64,000 bases of DNA, from positions 1 through 64,000 of the forward strand of contig CAJWTS010000002.1 in assembly GCA_913047795.1 (NCBI GenBank), written 5' to 3'. Each line of letters opens with the position of its first letter. Positions within the stretch are counted from its first letter, which is position 1. Shown here piece after piece: positions 41,554-51,348 of this stretch. Under the pieces are notes generated by a model that worked only from the letters and a program-made list of their open reading frames with translations, ran no database searches and was not told the DNA's origin. A program made the position numbers and the translations under genes. Source of the stretch: an uncultured Verrucomicrobiota bacterium (lineage in GTDB: Bacteria; Verrucomicrobiota; Kiritimatiellia; CAJWTS01).

Positions 41554-42531
41554 ATGGATGAGATTACCCAATCGGCGGGGCGCGGCAGCGAGGTTAGCGT
41601 TGCGGACTTCCTGGAGGCCGGCAAGCGCCGTGTTGAAATGGAGTTGTGCAGCGGAGAAGCTGGCTTGAGTCGCAAGATTGCGGAGGCGGCAATCAACCGT
41701 CCTGGATTGGCGCTGACGGGGTTCTACCAGTACTTCCCGCAGAAACGGATGCAGGTCATCGGGCTGTCGGAGAATGCTTATCTTTCATCTCTGGATGTCG
41801 AGGGGCGGACCCGTCACCTGACGGCGTTCTTCGAGTCGCGCATTCCGTGCGTGGTTTTCACGCGCAATCGTAGGTTGCCGCCGGAGGTGATCGAATTGTC
41901 CGAAAAGAACAAGGTGCCCGTGCTGCGGAGCAGGATGGTGACGAAGTACTTCGTCAACGCCGCAACCCTGTTGATGGAGAACCTGATGGCCCAGCATGTC
42001 AAGTTTCAGGGCACGATGATCGAGATCAACGGTGTCGGTGTCTTGATCGAGGGGAAGCCGGGCGTCGGCAAGAGTGAAACCGCCCTGGCCTTGATCGAGA
42101 AGGGGCACTCGCTGATTTCCGATGACGTCACGCTGCTGCGTGTGGATAGTTCGGGGAGCGTGATCGGTGCGTCCGTGGATGTCACGCGCTATCATATGGA
42201 GATTCGCGGATTGGGCATCATTCATGTGCCCAGTCTGTTCGGCGTAACCAGTGTTCGCGACGAGAAGCGCCTTGATATTGTCGTGAGTCTCTATCGTGTC
42301 GATGAACGCGAAAGCGATGACCGTCGATCCGGTTCGCGTGCGACGGTCAATGTGCTGGGCGTGGAGGTCCCGCACGTTGAAATTCCGGTGGCGCCGGGTC
42401 GGGCATTGTCGAATCTCGTGGAAGCTGCCGCACTCGATCAGAAGTTGCGCACGCTGGGTCATGATGCGGCCAAGGAGTTGGACGAGAAGTTGATTACCAC
42501 GTTGACCGAGGCGAGTGCATCCAGTGAATGA
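41554..42531 (+). CDS. hprK: HPr kinase/phosphorylase
   Basis: The 325-residue bifunctional enzyme phosphorylates HPr on a serine with ATP or pyrophosphate and removes it with phosphate. The N-terminal domain (about 14-145) contains LALTGFYQYFPQKRMQVIG and CVVFTRNRRLP. The kinase domain has Walker A GKPGVGKSETALALI (167 on), SDDVTLLRVD, the HPrK signature EIRGLGIIHVPSLFG, and VPVAPGRALSNLVE-like end (IPVAPGRALSNLVEAAA). The preceding His149 in AQHVKFQGTMIEI holds the usual place. It is one base from hpf and overlaps ptsH. Its target Ser is present in the HPr next door. Confidence 0.95.
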   Translation: MDEITQSAGRGSEVSVADFLEAGKRRVEMELCSGEAGLSRKIAEAAINRPGLALTGFYQYFPQKRMQVIGLSENAYLSSLDVEGRTRHLTAFFESRIPCVVFTRNRRLPPEVIELSEKNKVPVLRSRMVTKYFVNAATLLMENLMAQHVKFQGTMIEINGVGVLIEGKPGVGKSETALALIEKGHSLISDDVTLLRVDSSGSVIGASVDVTRYHMEIRGLGIIHVPSLFGVTSVRDEKRLDIVVSLYRVDERESDDRRSGSRATVNVLGVEVPHVEIPVAPGRALSNLVEAAALDQKLRTLGHDAAKELDEKLITTLTEASASSE

Positions 42532-42826
42532 TACGGCAAGCAACGCAGCGCGTGACGGAGAGATATCGCGCGAATTGAAAATCTCGAACAAGTTTGGAAT
42601 CCACGCGCGTCCGGCCGCGATGTTCGTCAAGGCCGCCTCGCGATACGATTCGGAGGTAACCGTCGAGAAGGACGGTAATGCCGTCTCCGGCAAGAGTATC
42701 ATGGGGTTGATGACTCTGGAGGCGAGTTGCGGGGTCCGAATCAAGGTGACGGCCAAGGGGCCGGACGCCGAAAAAGTTGTCGAGGCCCTGCGGGAATTGA
42801 TCGACAGCAAGTTCTACGAAGATTGA
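42524..42826 (+). CDS. ptsH: Phosphocarrier protein HPr
   Basis: About 100 residues, with an N-terminal extension of some 14 residues before the core. His27 in GIHARPAAMF is phosphorylated by enzyme I. Ser58 in GKSIMGLMTLEA is the HprK site, so both regulation modes are possible. The gene starts at a GTG overlapping the hprK end; GTG at 42524 and at 42515 both fit and neither is certain. It shuttles phosphate from enzyme I to EIIA proteins such as the one at 14297. Fourteen bases separate it from ptsI. Confidence 0.93.
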   Translation: MNDTASNAARDGEISRELKISNKFGIHARPAAMFVKAASRYDSEVTVEKDGNAVSGKSIMGLMTLEASCGVRIKVTAKGPDAEKVVEALRELIDSKFYED

Positions 42827-42839
42827 TCCAGTTCTGGAC

Positions 42840-44603
42840 ATGAGCAAAGAAGAACTCATCCTGCACGGTATCGGGGTATCCCCCGGAGTAGCCAGTGCGC
42901 CGGTGTTTCGGGTTGTATCCGATGAGCCACGTTTCACGACGCGCATGATCGGCGAGGACGAGGTGACCACGGAGGTCACGCGCTTCCTCAATAGTCTTAC
43001 GGTCACCCGCCAGGAGATCAAGGAGATCCAGCAACGCGTGGCTGAGGGTATTGGCCAGGGTGACGCCAGTATCTTCGACGCGCATTTGATGCTGCTTGAT
43101 GACCGCATGTTCATTGAGGAAGTCATCAAGGGTCTTGGAGAACGGCGTCAGAACGCCGAGGCAATTGTACAGGAGGTTGCCGCGAAGCATGCGGACGTGT
43201 TTTCGAAAATCAGCGACAGCTACCTACGCGAGCGGGTTGCGGATCTGAGAGATGTGGCGCGGCGAATCCTGCACAACTTGATCGGCAGCGATGGTGCCGA
43301 GCTCGATGAAGTGGACTCGCAGTGCGTCGTTGTGGCCGCCGATCTGGCGCCGTCTCAAACCGCCGCCCTGCAGACGGACCTTGTGGTCGGGTTTGCAACG
43401 AATCTCGGCAGTCCCACGTCGCACACGGCGGTCATGGCCCGCGCCATCGGGATTCCGGCGGTGGTCGGGTTGCATGACGTCACTGCGAAAGTCCAACCCG
43501 GGGACCTGCTTCTGATGGACGGCAATAAGGGCATGCTGGTCATCAATCCGTCCCAGGAGAGATTGGACGAATACGGGCATCGCCTCGAAGTGCGGCAGGA
43601 GATCGCAACGGTCCTGAGGGAACTCAAGGATCAGCCCGCCGAGACCAAGGACGGTCGCCGGATCGATCTTCGCGCGAATATTGAATCGACCACTGAAATT
43701 GAGGAGATCCATGCGCAGGGCGCACATGGCGTTGGATTGTTTCGGTCGGAATTTCTCTTTCTCTCCAAGCGCCATTTGCCCACCGAAGAGGAGCAGGCGG
43801 TGGTCTACGCCGAATTAGCGGAGCGCCTTGCGCCGGAGCGCGTCACAATTCGTACGCTTGATCTCGGTGGGGATAAATTCCTGTCGCACGTGACGCTGCC
43901 AAGCGAGATGAATCCTTTCTTGGGTTGGCGCGCCATTCGGCTCTGCCTGGCGCAGCCGGAGATGTTCCTGACGCAATTGCGCGCCATTCTCCGTGCAAGC
44001 CGACACGGCAATATCGAAATCATGTATCCGATGATTACGACGGTCGATGAAGTGCGCGAGGCGAACGGACTGCTGGACCAGGCCAAGGGCGAATTGCGTG
44101 AGGCCGGTGAACCGTTCGACGAACAGATCCGGGTCGGCGTTATGATTGAGACACCCGCGGCGGCGATGATTGCCGACGTGCTGGCTGAGCACGTTGATTT
44201 TTTTAGTATTGGGACGAACGACCTGGTGCAGTATACGCTTGCCGTAGATCGCGTGAATGAACGCGTTGCCTATCTTTACGAGCCGACGCACCCGGCTATT
44301 CTACGACTGATCCGGCATACGGTGGAAGCGGGCAAGAAGAAGAACTTGAAGGTAAGCCTCTGCGGGGAGATGGCGGGCGACCCGCTCATGACGCCGCTCC
44401 TGGTTGGACTTGGGATATCGGATCTGAGCCTCAGCCCGTCCGCCGTGCCGCTCGTCAAGGATGCGGTACGAAGCATCCGTTTCAAAGACGCCGAAAAACT
44501 GGCGAAGCAATCGGCAAAGGCCTCGACAGCCAGTGAAGTCGTCGAAAAATGCCGCGAAATGATTCGCAAAACGGCACCGGAAATTCTTGAACTTGTTGAT
44601 TAG
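42840..44603 (+). CDS. ptsI: PTS enzyme I (PEP-protein phosphotransferase)
   Basis: The 587-residue enzyme transfers phosphate from PEP to HPr. It begins LHGIGVSPGVASAPVF, with a helical HPr-binding part at about 35-145 and the active His195 in GSPTSHTAVMARA. PEP-site motifs follow: GVGLFRSEFLFL, MNPFLGWRAIR, MYPMI, GVMIETPAAAMIAD, FFSIGTNDLVQYTLAVDR and LCGEMAGDP with the catalytic Cys. It is full length. With hprK and ptsH it makes a complete phosphorelay, while no EIIB or EIIC gene is visible in 64 kb. Confidence 0.96.
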   Translation: MSKEELILHGIGVSPGVASAPVFRVVSDEPRFTTRMIGEDEVTTEVTRFLNSLTVTRQEIKEIQQRVAEGIGQGDASIFDAHLMLLDDRMFIEEVIKGLGERRQNAEAIVQEVAAKHADVFSKISDSYLRERVADLRDVARRILHNLIGSDGAELDEVDSQCVVVAADLAPSQTAALQTDLVVGFATNLGSPTSHTAVMARAIGIPAVVGLHDVTAKVQPGDLLLMDGNKGMLVINPSQERLDEYGHRLEVRQEIATVLRELKDQPAETKDGRRIDLRANIESTTEIEEIHAQGAHGVGLFRSEFLFLSKRHLPTEEEQAVVYAELAERLAPERVTIRTLDLGGDKFLSHVTLPSEMNPFLGWRAIRLCLAQPEMFLTQLRAILRASRHGNIEIMYPMITTVDEVREANGLLDQAKGELREAGEPFDEQIRVGVMIETPAAAMIADVLAEHVDFFSIGTNDLVQYTLAVDRVNERVAYLYEPTHPAILRLIRHTVEAGKKKNLKVSLCGEMAGDPLMTPLLVGLGISDLSLSPSAVPLVKDAVRSIRFKDAEKLAKQSAKASTASEVVEKCREMIRKTAPEILELVD

Positions 44604-44667
44604 ACGAGGCACAATCCGGCTTTTGTCTGAAACCGTCGCGACGTCCACGCACTAAATGGAGAAATTC

Positions 44668-45834
44668 ATGGCTTCCAGAAAGACGATTCTCACCTCTGAA
44701 TCGGTTACCGAAGGGCATCCGGATAAGATGGCCGACGGTATTTCGGATTCAATTCTCGATGCGCTTCTCGAGCAGGATAAGCACTCGCGGGTGGCCTGCG
44801 AAACGATGGTCACAACCGGAATGGCTGTCATTGGCGGTGAAATCACGACCAATGCCATCGTCAACTATGCTGACATCGTGCGTGATAAAATCAAACGCAT
44901 TGGTTACACCGACGCCGAGATGGGTTTCTCCCACGATAGCTGCGCGGTTCTCGTGTCGCTTGACCGGCAGTCGCCGGACATCTCGCAGGGAGTGACGCCG
45001 GGGCAGGGCATGTTCAAGGAACAGGGGGCTGGTGACCAGGGCATGATGTTCGGATATGCCTGCCGAGAAACCCGTGAATTGATGCCGGCGCCCATCATGC
45101 TCTCGCATAAGTTGACACAGGCACTTGCGGCCAAGCGTAAGAGTGGTCGGTTGCCCTTTCTGCGTCCCGACGGCAAGTCGCAGGTCTCCATTGTCTACGA
45201 GGACGGCAAGCCACAGTATGTGGACACGGTCGTCGTCTCGACGCAGCACGATCCGTCGGTTTCCTACAAGAAACTGAAGGAAGGGGTCATCGAGGAGATT
45301 ATCAAGCGGCAGATCCCCAAGAAGTGGATGAAGCGCAAGACGCGTCTGCTGATCAATCCCACCGGCCGTTTTGTGGTCGGTGGTCCCCAGGGTGACTGCG
45401 GTTTGACCGGGCGCAAGATTATCGTGGATACCTATGGCGGCCTGGGTCATCACGGCGGCGGGGCGTTCTCCGGCAAAGATCCTTCGAAGGTCGATCGCAG
45501 CGCGGCGTACATGGCCCGTTATGTGGCCAAGAATGTCGTCGCGGCAGGTCTGGCTGACCGCTGCGAAGTGCAACTGGCGTATGCTATCGGTTTTCCGGAT
45601 CCGGTCTCGGTCCATGTGAACACGTTCGGTACGGCCTCGAACGAGGTTGCGATCGAGCGTGCGATTATCGAAGTCTTCGGGCTGAAGCCGGCAGAGATCG
45701 TGAAAAGTCTCAAGTTACTGCGTCCCGTTTACGAGCCAACATCGGCCTACGGGCATTTCGGTCGGACGCGTGACCTGAAGAAGTTCACATGGGAGAACGT
45801 GGATCGCGTCCGTGCCCTCGTTGCGGCGATCTGA
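44668..45834 (+). CDS. metK: S-adenosylmethionine synthetase
   Basis: The 388-residue enzyme makes SAM from methionine and ATP. Motifs: [102 protein letters not shown]. The ATG at 44668 is chosen since GGAG (44658-44661) sits six bases before it; an ATG at 44656 in the same frame is possible. No SAM riboswitch fits in the 64 bp after ptsI. It is paired with ahcY, which removes the by-product of SAM use. Confidence 0.96.
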   Translation: MASRKTILTSESVTEGHPDKMADGISDSILDALLEQDKHSRVACETMVTTGMAVIGGEITTNAIVNYADIVRDKIKRIGYTDAEMGFSHDSCAVLVSLDRQSPDISQGVTPGQGMFKEQGAGDQGMMFGYACRETRELMPAPIMLSHKLTQALAAKRKSGRLPFLRPDGKSQVSIVYEDGKPQYVDTVVVSTQHDPSVSYKKLKEGVIEEIIKRQIPKKWMKRKTRLLINPTGRFVVGGPQGDCGLTGRKIIVDTYGGLGHHGGGAFSGKDPSKVDRSAAYMARYVAKNVVAAGLADRCEVQLAYAIGFPDPVSVHVNTFGTASNEVAIERAIIEVFGLKPAEIVKSLKLLRPVYEPTSAYGHFGRTRDLKKFTWENVDRVRALVAAI

Positions 45835-45868
45835 GTAGCGTTTACGACGGGCTGCGGCCCGGGAAAGA

Positions 45869-47308
45869 ATGATCGACCAGAATATGAGCAAAAAGAAGAC
45901 AGCACGTTCGACGAAGAAAGACTATATCGTCAGCGATCTCGCATTGGCGGTCTGGGGCCGTAAAGAGATCGAATTGGCCGAGATAGAAATGCCGGGCCTG
46001 ATGCAGTTGCGCGAAGAATTCCGCGGCGAGAAACCGCTGCGCGGGGCACGGATCACCGGGTCCCTGCATATGACGATTCAGACCGCGGTACTGATCGAGA
46101 CGTTGCAGGCGCTGGGCGCACGTGTTCGATGGGCAAGTTGTAATATATTTTCGACCCAGGATCACGCCGCGGCGGCCATTGCGAAGCAAGGCACGCCGAT
46201 CTTCGCCACGAAGGGTGAGACGCTCGAAGAATACTGGGAATATACGGATCGGATTCTGGATTGGGGTAACGGCCGCGGACCCAACCTTATCCTTGATGAC
46301 GGTGGGGATGCGACCTTGTTCGTTCACCTCGGCTACCAGGCGGAGGAGGACCCATCGATTCTCAAGCGTAAGCCGGATAGCCCTGAAGAAGCCGTATTGC
46401 TGGCGCAATTGCGCAAGTCATTGCGCAAGGATTCGAAGCGCTTCCACCGTATCGCTCCGGGTATACGGGGTGTATCCGAGGAGACGACCACGGGCGTGCA
46501 TCGCCTCTACCATATGTTTCGCGACGGTGAACTTCTCTTCCCCGCGTTTAACGTCAACGATTCGGTGACGAAATCGAAATTCGACAATCTTTACGGCTGT
46601 CGCCATTCGCTTGTGGACGCCATCATGCGCGCGACGGATGTAATGCTCTCCGGCAAGATCGCGGTGGTGGCGGGTTACGGTGACGTCGGGAAGGGATCCG
46701 CGCAGTCGTTGCGTGGGCAAGGCGCACGCATCATTGTTACCGAGGTGGATCCGATCTGTGCGCTGCAGGCGGCCATGGAGGGTTACGAGGTGATGCGCAT
46801 GGACGAGGCCAGTGCGATCGGGGATATCTTCGTTACAACGACGGGTTGCTGTGACGTTTTGACCGAACGGCATCTGCGCCGTATGAAGAACATGGCGATT
46901 GTGTGTAACATCGGTCATTTCGACAGCGAAATCCAGATTGAGAAGCTTCGTAAGTTCAAGTGGCAGGAGATCAAGGCACAGGTTCACCAGGTGACATTTC
47001 CCAACGGCCGCAGCCTGATTGTGCTGGCCGAGGGGCGGCTCGTAAACCTCGGCTGTGCCACCGGGCACCCGAGTTTTGTGATGTCGAATAGTTTCTGCAA
47101 CCAGGTGCTGGCCCAGATTGAACTCTTCGTGAATGCGGAGCAGTACCCGGTTGGTGTGTACATGTTGCCCAAGGATTTGGACGAGAAGGTCGCCCGACTG
47201 CACCTGGATAAGCTCGGCGTCGAGTTGGATGAGCTGAGTGCTGCGCAGGCGCGTTACCTTGGGATTAAGCGCAAGGGACCTTTCAAGGCGGATCATTACC
47301 GCTACTAA
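45869..47308 (+). CDS. ahcY: S-adenosylhomocysteine hydrolase
   Basis: The 479-residue NAD-dependent enzyme splits S-adenosylhomocysteine to adenosine and homocysteine and so relieves inhibition of methyltransferases. Motifs: [86 protein letters not shown] (NAD site), [11 protein letters not shown], and the C-terminal KADHYRY that completes the partner's NAD site. A 20-residue lysine-rich start precedes the core. The start at 45869 has GGGAAAG very close; an ATG at 45884 is an alternative. It ends the long run of packed genes. Confidence 0.96.
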   Translation: MIDQNMSKKKTARSTKKDYIVSDLALAVWGRKEIELAEIEMPGLMQLREEFRGEKPLRGARITGSLHMTIQTAVLIETLQALGARVRWASCNIFSTQDHAAAAIAKQGTPIFATKGETLEEYWEYTDRILDWGNGRGPNLILDDGGDATLFVHLGYQAEEDPSILKRKPDSPEEAVLLAQLRKSLRKDSKRFHRIAPGIRGVSEETTTGVHRLYHMFRDGELLFPAFNVNDSVTKSKFDNLYGCRHSLVDAIMRATDVMLSGKIAVVAGYGDVGKGSAQSLRGQGARIIVTEVDPICALQAAMEGYEVMRMDEASAIGDIFVTTTGCCDVLTERHLRRMKNMAIVCNIGHFDSEIQIEKLRKFKWQEIKAQVHQVTFPNGRSLIVLAEGRLVNLGCATGHPSFVMSNSFCNQVLAQIELFVNAEQYPVGVYMLPKDLDEKVARLHLDKLGVELDELSAAQARYLGIKRKGPFKADHYRY

Positions 47309-47315
47309 GTGATCT

Positions 47316-47337
47316 GGCCTCGGTTGATCGGGAGGCC
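47316..47337 (+). terminator. Weak hairpin after ahcY
   Basis: ggcctc (47316-47321) can pair with gaggcc (47332-47337) around a ten-base loop, eight bases after the ahcY stop. A pyrimidine-rich stretch, not a clean T-run, follows. Plausible but weak terminator before the OmpA-type gene. Confidence 0.3.
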
Positions 47338-47478
47338 GTCCCGACTTCCTGATTCCGATCCCGGTCTTCTTGTTCCACTCTTCAATCCCAAATATCCAAT
47401 TGCCATTCGATCATGGTCTGTTAGATTTTGTTGCTGGGAGATTCCAGTTCTTACGAAAACTTATAGGAGGTTGATTCG

Positions 47479-48804
47479 ATGATCCGGACATTCATGGTTC
47501 TTGTCGCTGCCGCGGGTATATTCATTACCGCATCAGATCCCACCGTTGCTGCACCGATGGCGAACGAGACGGGGAGCGAGCACCCCTGGAGCGCCACATT
47601 CGCGGTTGGGTTCTTGGATTTCGAAGGCGATGAGGAAGTCGATGACTCTTACGGCATGACTTTCGGCGCGTCGTACGATTACTCGGATCCATGGACATTT
47701 CAGGCAATCCTCTCGATCTACCCGTCTATTGACGGAAATACGCGAAATTCATTCGGGATGAAGATTAATCGGCTCGAAGAGTCGGCCGGCGTGCGCAGCA
47801 CCGCCGGGTATGGATTGGCCTTGGACGCGCTCTATCATGTTACCCGTTGGGAGCGATTGGATCCGTACATCGCCCTTGGGGTGGGTCTCATGATCTATGA
47901 GGACGACTTCGGGAATAAAGCGGATCCTTCCGTTCGTATCGGTGGCGGTGTGATTTATCATATCAATGATGAATGGGCTGTGCGTGGTGACCTGCGGTTC
48001 ATGTTTGCCGGATCGGATACGGAAGCAAACGGGGAAATTCGGGGCGGCATCATTTGGACCCCGGGCGCACGCATTTCAGCTCGTATCAGGGTCACGGGCG
48101 GTCGTCTCGATAGTGATGGCGATGGTCTCTACGACACGGAGGAAGACCAGTACCGAACGGATCCCTATGATCCGGATACGGACGATGACGGCCTTTCTGA
48201 TGGCGAAGAAGTTAAGCGCTATGAAACGGATCCCACGAATCCCGATACAGACTTTGACGGCTTGAAGGACGGTGCGGAGGTCAATACGCATAAGACCGAT
48301 CCCCGAGACCGCGATACCGACGACGGCGGGGTTGCGGACGGACACGAGATCGTGGAGGACAAGACCAATCCCCTGTACGGTCCCGACGACCTCTTGATGT
48401 TCGAGTTGAATATCAATTTTGACACCGACAAGTCCGTTATCAAGGAGGAATACTTTGATGACCTCGCCGTGATTATCAAGGTCCTGGCACGCGATGCCGG
48501 TTCCACGGCCCGCATTGAAGGCCATGCGGATCGACGTAAGAAATCGTCTCCGTCCTACAACAAGCGGCTTTCCAGGCAGCGGGCCCAGGCCGTGTTGAAC
48601 CACATCGCCAATGAGGGTGAAATTGCCCAGGCTCGTCTGAAATCGGTTGGTTACGGCTTCAGTCGTCCCAAGGCGGGGAACGATCCCGTCGCCGGTAATA
48701 TCGAGAATCGTCGCACCGAAATATATATCCGGACAACGGAACAGGGAGATGTCCCGGAGTCGACGGTCGCGCCGGTGGTTAGCCCGGTTTCTTCTGACAA
48801 ATAG
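47479..48804 (+). CDS. OmpA-family outer membrane protein with calcium-type (TSP3) repeats
   Basis: A 441-residue envelope protein with a strong ribosome-binding site AGGAGG at 47465-47470. The signal peptide ends near TVAAPMAN. Residues 30-205 show alternating strands ([45 protein letters not shown]) as in an eight-strand barrel. Four Asp-rich thrombospondin-type-3 repeats follow ([50 protein letters not shown]). The C-terminal OmpA domain has [16 protein letters not shown] and [12 protein letters not shown], then [12 protein letters not shown]. It should anchor the outer membrane to peptidoglycan, with a calcium-stiffened link. Confidence 0.88.
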   Translation: MIRTFMVLVAAAGIFITASDPTVAAPMANETGSEHPWSATFAVGFLDFEGDEEVDDSYGMTFGASYDYSDPWTFQAILSIYPSIDGNTRNSFGMKINRLEESAGVRSTAGYGLALDALYHVTRWERLDPYIALGVGLMIYEDDFGNKADPSVRIGGGVIYHINDEWAVRGDLRFMFAGSDTEANGEIRGGIIWTPGARISARIRVTGGRLDSDGDGLYDTEEDQYRTDPYDPDTDDDGLSDGEEVKRYETDPTNPDTDFDGLKDGAEVNTHKTDPRDRDTDDGGVADGHEIVEDKTNPLYGPDDLLMFELNINFDTDKSVIKEEYFDDLAVIIKVLARDAGSTARIEGHADRRKKSSPSYNKRLSRQRAQAVLNHIANEGEIAQARLKSVGYGFSRPKAGNDPVAGNIENRRTEIYIRTTEQGDVPESTVAPVVSPVSSDK

Positions 48805-48884
48805 CCCGTGGACGACGCGGTCACCGTGTCATGCGTGGTCGTCGCCGGCGGCGCACCGGGTCAGATCCCCAGGGGTGTCTGGGG

Positions 48885-49661
48885 ATGATACGTGCAATCG
48901 TCAGTGCATCGCTTCTCTGTCTCGCCGTCACTTCGAGCGCGGCGGAAGATGAGGCGCGGGAGCCTGATTGGTTTCCGGTTGGCGAAAAATTTACCTACCG
49001 CCTGTATTGGGGCCCCTTGCGCGTTGGCCTGGCAACGATCTGGAGCGAGCGTGCCGTATTCGAGGGGCGCCCCTGCATCGCGCTCAAGTATCACGCAAGA
49101 ACGACGTCTGTTCTCGCGAAAATATTCCCCGTGAATGATTACATCGAGAGCCTGGTCGACCCCGCCGGTTTTCGTGCGCTACGCTATCGGCAGCTCCTGC
49201 ATGAAGGCCGGCATTACCAGGATGAAGTCACACTGTTCGATCATGAGGACAGCCTGGCCTATCACACGGATCGCAAGAAGCACCGTAGCCGATCCGTAAT
49301 GATGGCGCCTGGCGCACAAGACGCCCTGACGTTTATGTATTATATGCGATCGCGTGGATTCGGCGTCGGACAGAACCAGCGCTATCAGGTGTTCGTGGAC
49401 GATAAGACCTACGAGTTGACCATGGTGGGGATCAAGGATGAAACGGTTAATCTGAAGGGTCTCGGTAAGATTCCTTGTGTAAAGCTTGAGCCGCGATCTA
49501 CGTTCGGTAAAATCTATAAGAGCAAGGGCAGGGTGTTCTTGTGGGTTTCGCGTGATGACCGAAGAATCATTACACGAATGTCCGGTCGCGTCCCGATGGC
49601 AAGCATGCGTGCGGTTCTGATTGGCGTGGCGGGGCCGGGTGGTAAATGGCCGAAATCTTAG
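48885..49661 (+). CDS. DUF3108-type exported protein
   Basis: From the ATG at 48885 the product is 258 residues with a signal peptide (MIRAIVSASLLCLAVTSSAA). The body begins FPVGEKFTYRLYWGPLRVGLATI, then YHARTTSVLAKIFPVNDYIESLVDP and DALTFMYYMRS, which match the DUF3108 pattern found beside envelope genes in many diderms. The open frame extends upstream to 48831, but that part is Arg-rich and not secretory. No enzymatic function is known for the family. It lies just before the LptF/G-type permease, suggesting an LPS or outer membrane role by context. Confidence 0.78.
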   Translation: MIRAIVSASLLCLAVTSSAAEDEAREPDWFPVGEKFTYRLYWGPLRVGLATIWSERAVFEGRPCIALKYHARTTSVLAKIFPVNDYIESLVDPAGFRALRYRQLLHEGRHYQDEVTLFDHEDSLAYHTDRKKHRSRSVMMAPGAQDALTFMYYMRSRGFGVGQNQRYQVFVDDKTYELTMVGIKDETVNLKGLGKIPCVKLEPRSTFGKIYKSKGRVFLWVSRDDRRIITRMSGRVPMASMRAVLIGVAGPGGKWPKS

Positions 49662-49680
49662 CGATCATGGTTTCATTAGC

Positions 49681-50805
49681 ATGAGAACGCTGCAGATCTA
49701 CATCCTCAAGGCATTCACGACGGTCTTCATGATGACGTTGGTCGTGTTCACGTTTGTGCTCTGTCTGGCGGTGGTCTTCAAGATCACGGACCTGCTCGCT
49801 CGTGGCGGTTCCACAGAGCTGATCTGGGCCATTGTGTCTTCACGTATTCCCGAGGCGCTTGTGTTTTCTATTCCCATGGGTGTGCTCACGGGATGCGTCC
49901 TCGTCTTCAATCGACTCTCATCCGACGGAGAGATTGTCGCCATGCAGGCTTGCGGAATCAGCATGTGGCGCATTGCAACCATCCCTATCTATGTCGCGGT
50001 CCTGATGACGGTGATCTGCCTGCATATCAATAGTAACGTATTGCCGGAGAGTCACTACCGACGTAGTGAACTGGTTCACCGTTTCGCGGCATCGCCTTTT
50101 TTGCTCTTCGAGGCGGGATCGTTTGTGCGGGATATCGAGGGGTTGACGTTTTATATCGGCAAGATATCGGAGACGGAGGAGGAGGACCAGGCACGCGTGC
50201 AGGACGTGATTATCTACGACGCGAGGGTTTCTGGTTTTGTTCGCGAGTATCGTGCCGATCATGGGTTTATTCGAATCGGGAGATCTCGCAGATGGATTCG
50301 AATGACGCTGCAGGATGTGTGGGTTAACCCGCTAATGCCAGATCGTCCGGGGCCGGCCGATCTGGAGAGTTGTAGTCTTCCGCCGATTTATATTGGCGAG
50401 CACCGGCGACCCTATCGACGGAAGCATAAGGATATGAGTGTTGCGGAGCTGTATCACAGCCTGCCTCATATAGCGGAACTCTTTCCTGGCCTGACCGGCG
50501 AGCACATAAGGATCCAGCGCATGAAGCACTCGGTCGAGCTCAATCGGCGGCTTGTCCTCTCGGCTTTTTGCCTGGCGTTCGCATTGCTTGGCGTACCGCT
50601 CGGCATCAAGGGGCATCGCAAGGAGTCCTCGGTCGGCATTGCGGTCAGCCTGGGCATCGTGTTTGTGTGCTACCTCTTTATTGCACTGGCCGAGGCGCTC
50701 ACGCGACGGCCGGACGTGCCGGCCGACATCATCGTCTGGATACCGTTCGTTGGGGCGGCAGCGCTTGGTGGGTACCTGATACAGCGTGCGAATGCCTGCC
50801 GTTGA
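49681..50805 (+). CDS. LptF/LptG-family permease (YjgP/YjgQ)
   Basis: The 374-residue membrane protein begins MRTLQIYILKAFTTVFMMTLVVF-like first helix (about 8-32) and has three N-terminal membrane segments. ARGGSTELIWAIVSSRIPEAL and SSDGEIVAMQACGISMWRI follow, the LptF/G signature. Then come a periplasmic beta domain (about 130-270) and three C-terminal membrane segments (CLAFALLGVPLGI, VSLGIVFVCYLFIALAEAL, IIVWIPFVGAAALGG). With LptB it would extract LPS from the inner membrane. Only one permease is here; the partner must be elsewhere. The ATG at 49681 is preferred over upstream 49621. Confidence 0.88.
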   Translation: MRTLQIYILKAFTTVFMMTLVVFTFVLCLAVVFKITDLLARGGSTELIWAIVSSRIPEALVFSIPMGVLTGCVLVFNRLSSDGEIVAMQACGISMWRIATIPIYVAVLMTVICLHINSNVLPESHYRRSELVHRFAASPFLLFEAGSFVRDIEGLTFYIGKISETEEEDQARVQDVIIYDARVSGFVREYRADHGFIRIGRSRRWIRMTLQDVWVNPLMPDRPGPADLESCSLPPIYIGEHRRPYRRKHKDMSVAELYHSLPHIAELFPGLTGEHIRIQRMKHSVELNRRLVLSAFCLAFALLGVPLGIKGHRKESSVGIAVSLGIVFVCYLFIALAEALTRRPDVPADIIVWIPFVGAAALGGYLIQRANACR

Positions 50806-50901
50806 TGCCGGCAGGGAGAGCCCGTCGGCCAGTCTGACGTTTGCATCGGGCAGGGCCTGTGTTACATTTTTCGATCAACACCGCGAACGAGGAGCTGAAT
50901 C

Positions 50902-51348
50902 ATGCCGGAAATCAGGATAGAGGAAATACTGGAGCGCATCCCGCATCGATACCCGATGATCATGGTCGATCGTGTGATTGACTATGACGAAACCCATATC
51001 GTGGCGATTAAGAACCTGACTATCAACGAGCCCTTTTTCCAGGGACATTTTCCCGATCAGCCCGTGATGCCGGGTGTCCTGCAGTTGGAGGCCATGGCTC
51101 AAGCCGGCGGCATCCTGATCATCAAGAACTGTGACATCAAGGAGCCTGCGACCTATTTCATGTCCATTGATAAAGCGAAGTTTCGCAAGATGGTGGGTCC
51201 GGGAGACCAACTCCGCATCGAGGCTCATCTCGTGCGCATGAAATCGAAGACGGCGCGGTTTAAAGCGACAATTCATGTGGGCGATGAGCTGATCTCCGAG
51301 GCGGAGCTCATGTGTATGATCGTTAGTCGAGACGAGGTCGAGCGTTGA
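50902..51348 (+). CDS. fabZ: 3-hydroxyacyl-ACP dehydratase
   Basis: The 148-residue hot-dog enzyme has the catalytic His49 in FFQGHFPDQPVMPGV and Glu63 in LQLEAMAQAGG. It begins with IEEILERIPHRYPMIMVDRV. It dehydrates 3-hydroxyacyl-ACP in fatty acid elongation and also competes for the hydroxyacyl-ACP used by LpxA, its neighbour. The stop overlaps the TTG start of lpxA by four bases, so the two proteins are translated together, which may balance phospholipid and lipid A. It lacks the LpxC fusion seen in some Bacteroidota and Chlamydiae relatives. Confidence 0.95.
   Translation: MPEIRIEEILERIPHRYPMIMVDRVIDYDETHIVAIKNLTINEPFFQGHFPDQPVMPGVLQLEAMAQAGGILIIKNCDIKEPATYFMSIDKAKFRKMVGPGDQLRIEAHLVRMKSKTARFKATIHVGDELISEAELMCMIVSRDEVER

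Noticed and set aside
44604-44667. Leader region of metK checked for a SAM riboswitch
   Set aside because: Only 64 bp long with no paired elements of any known SAM riboswitch class.
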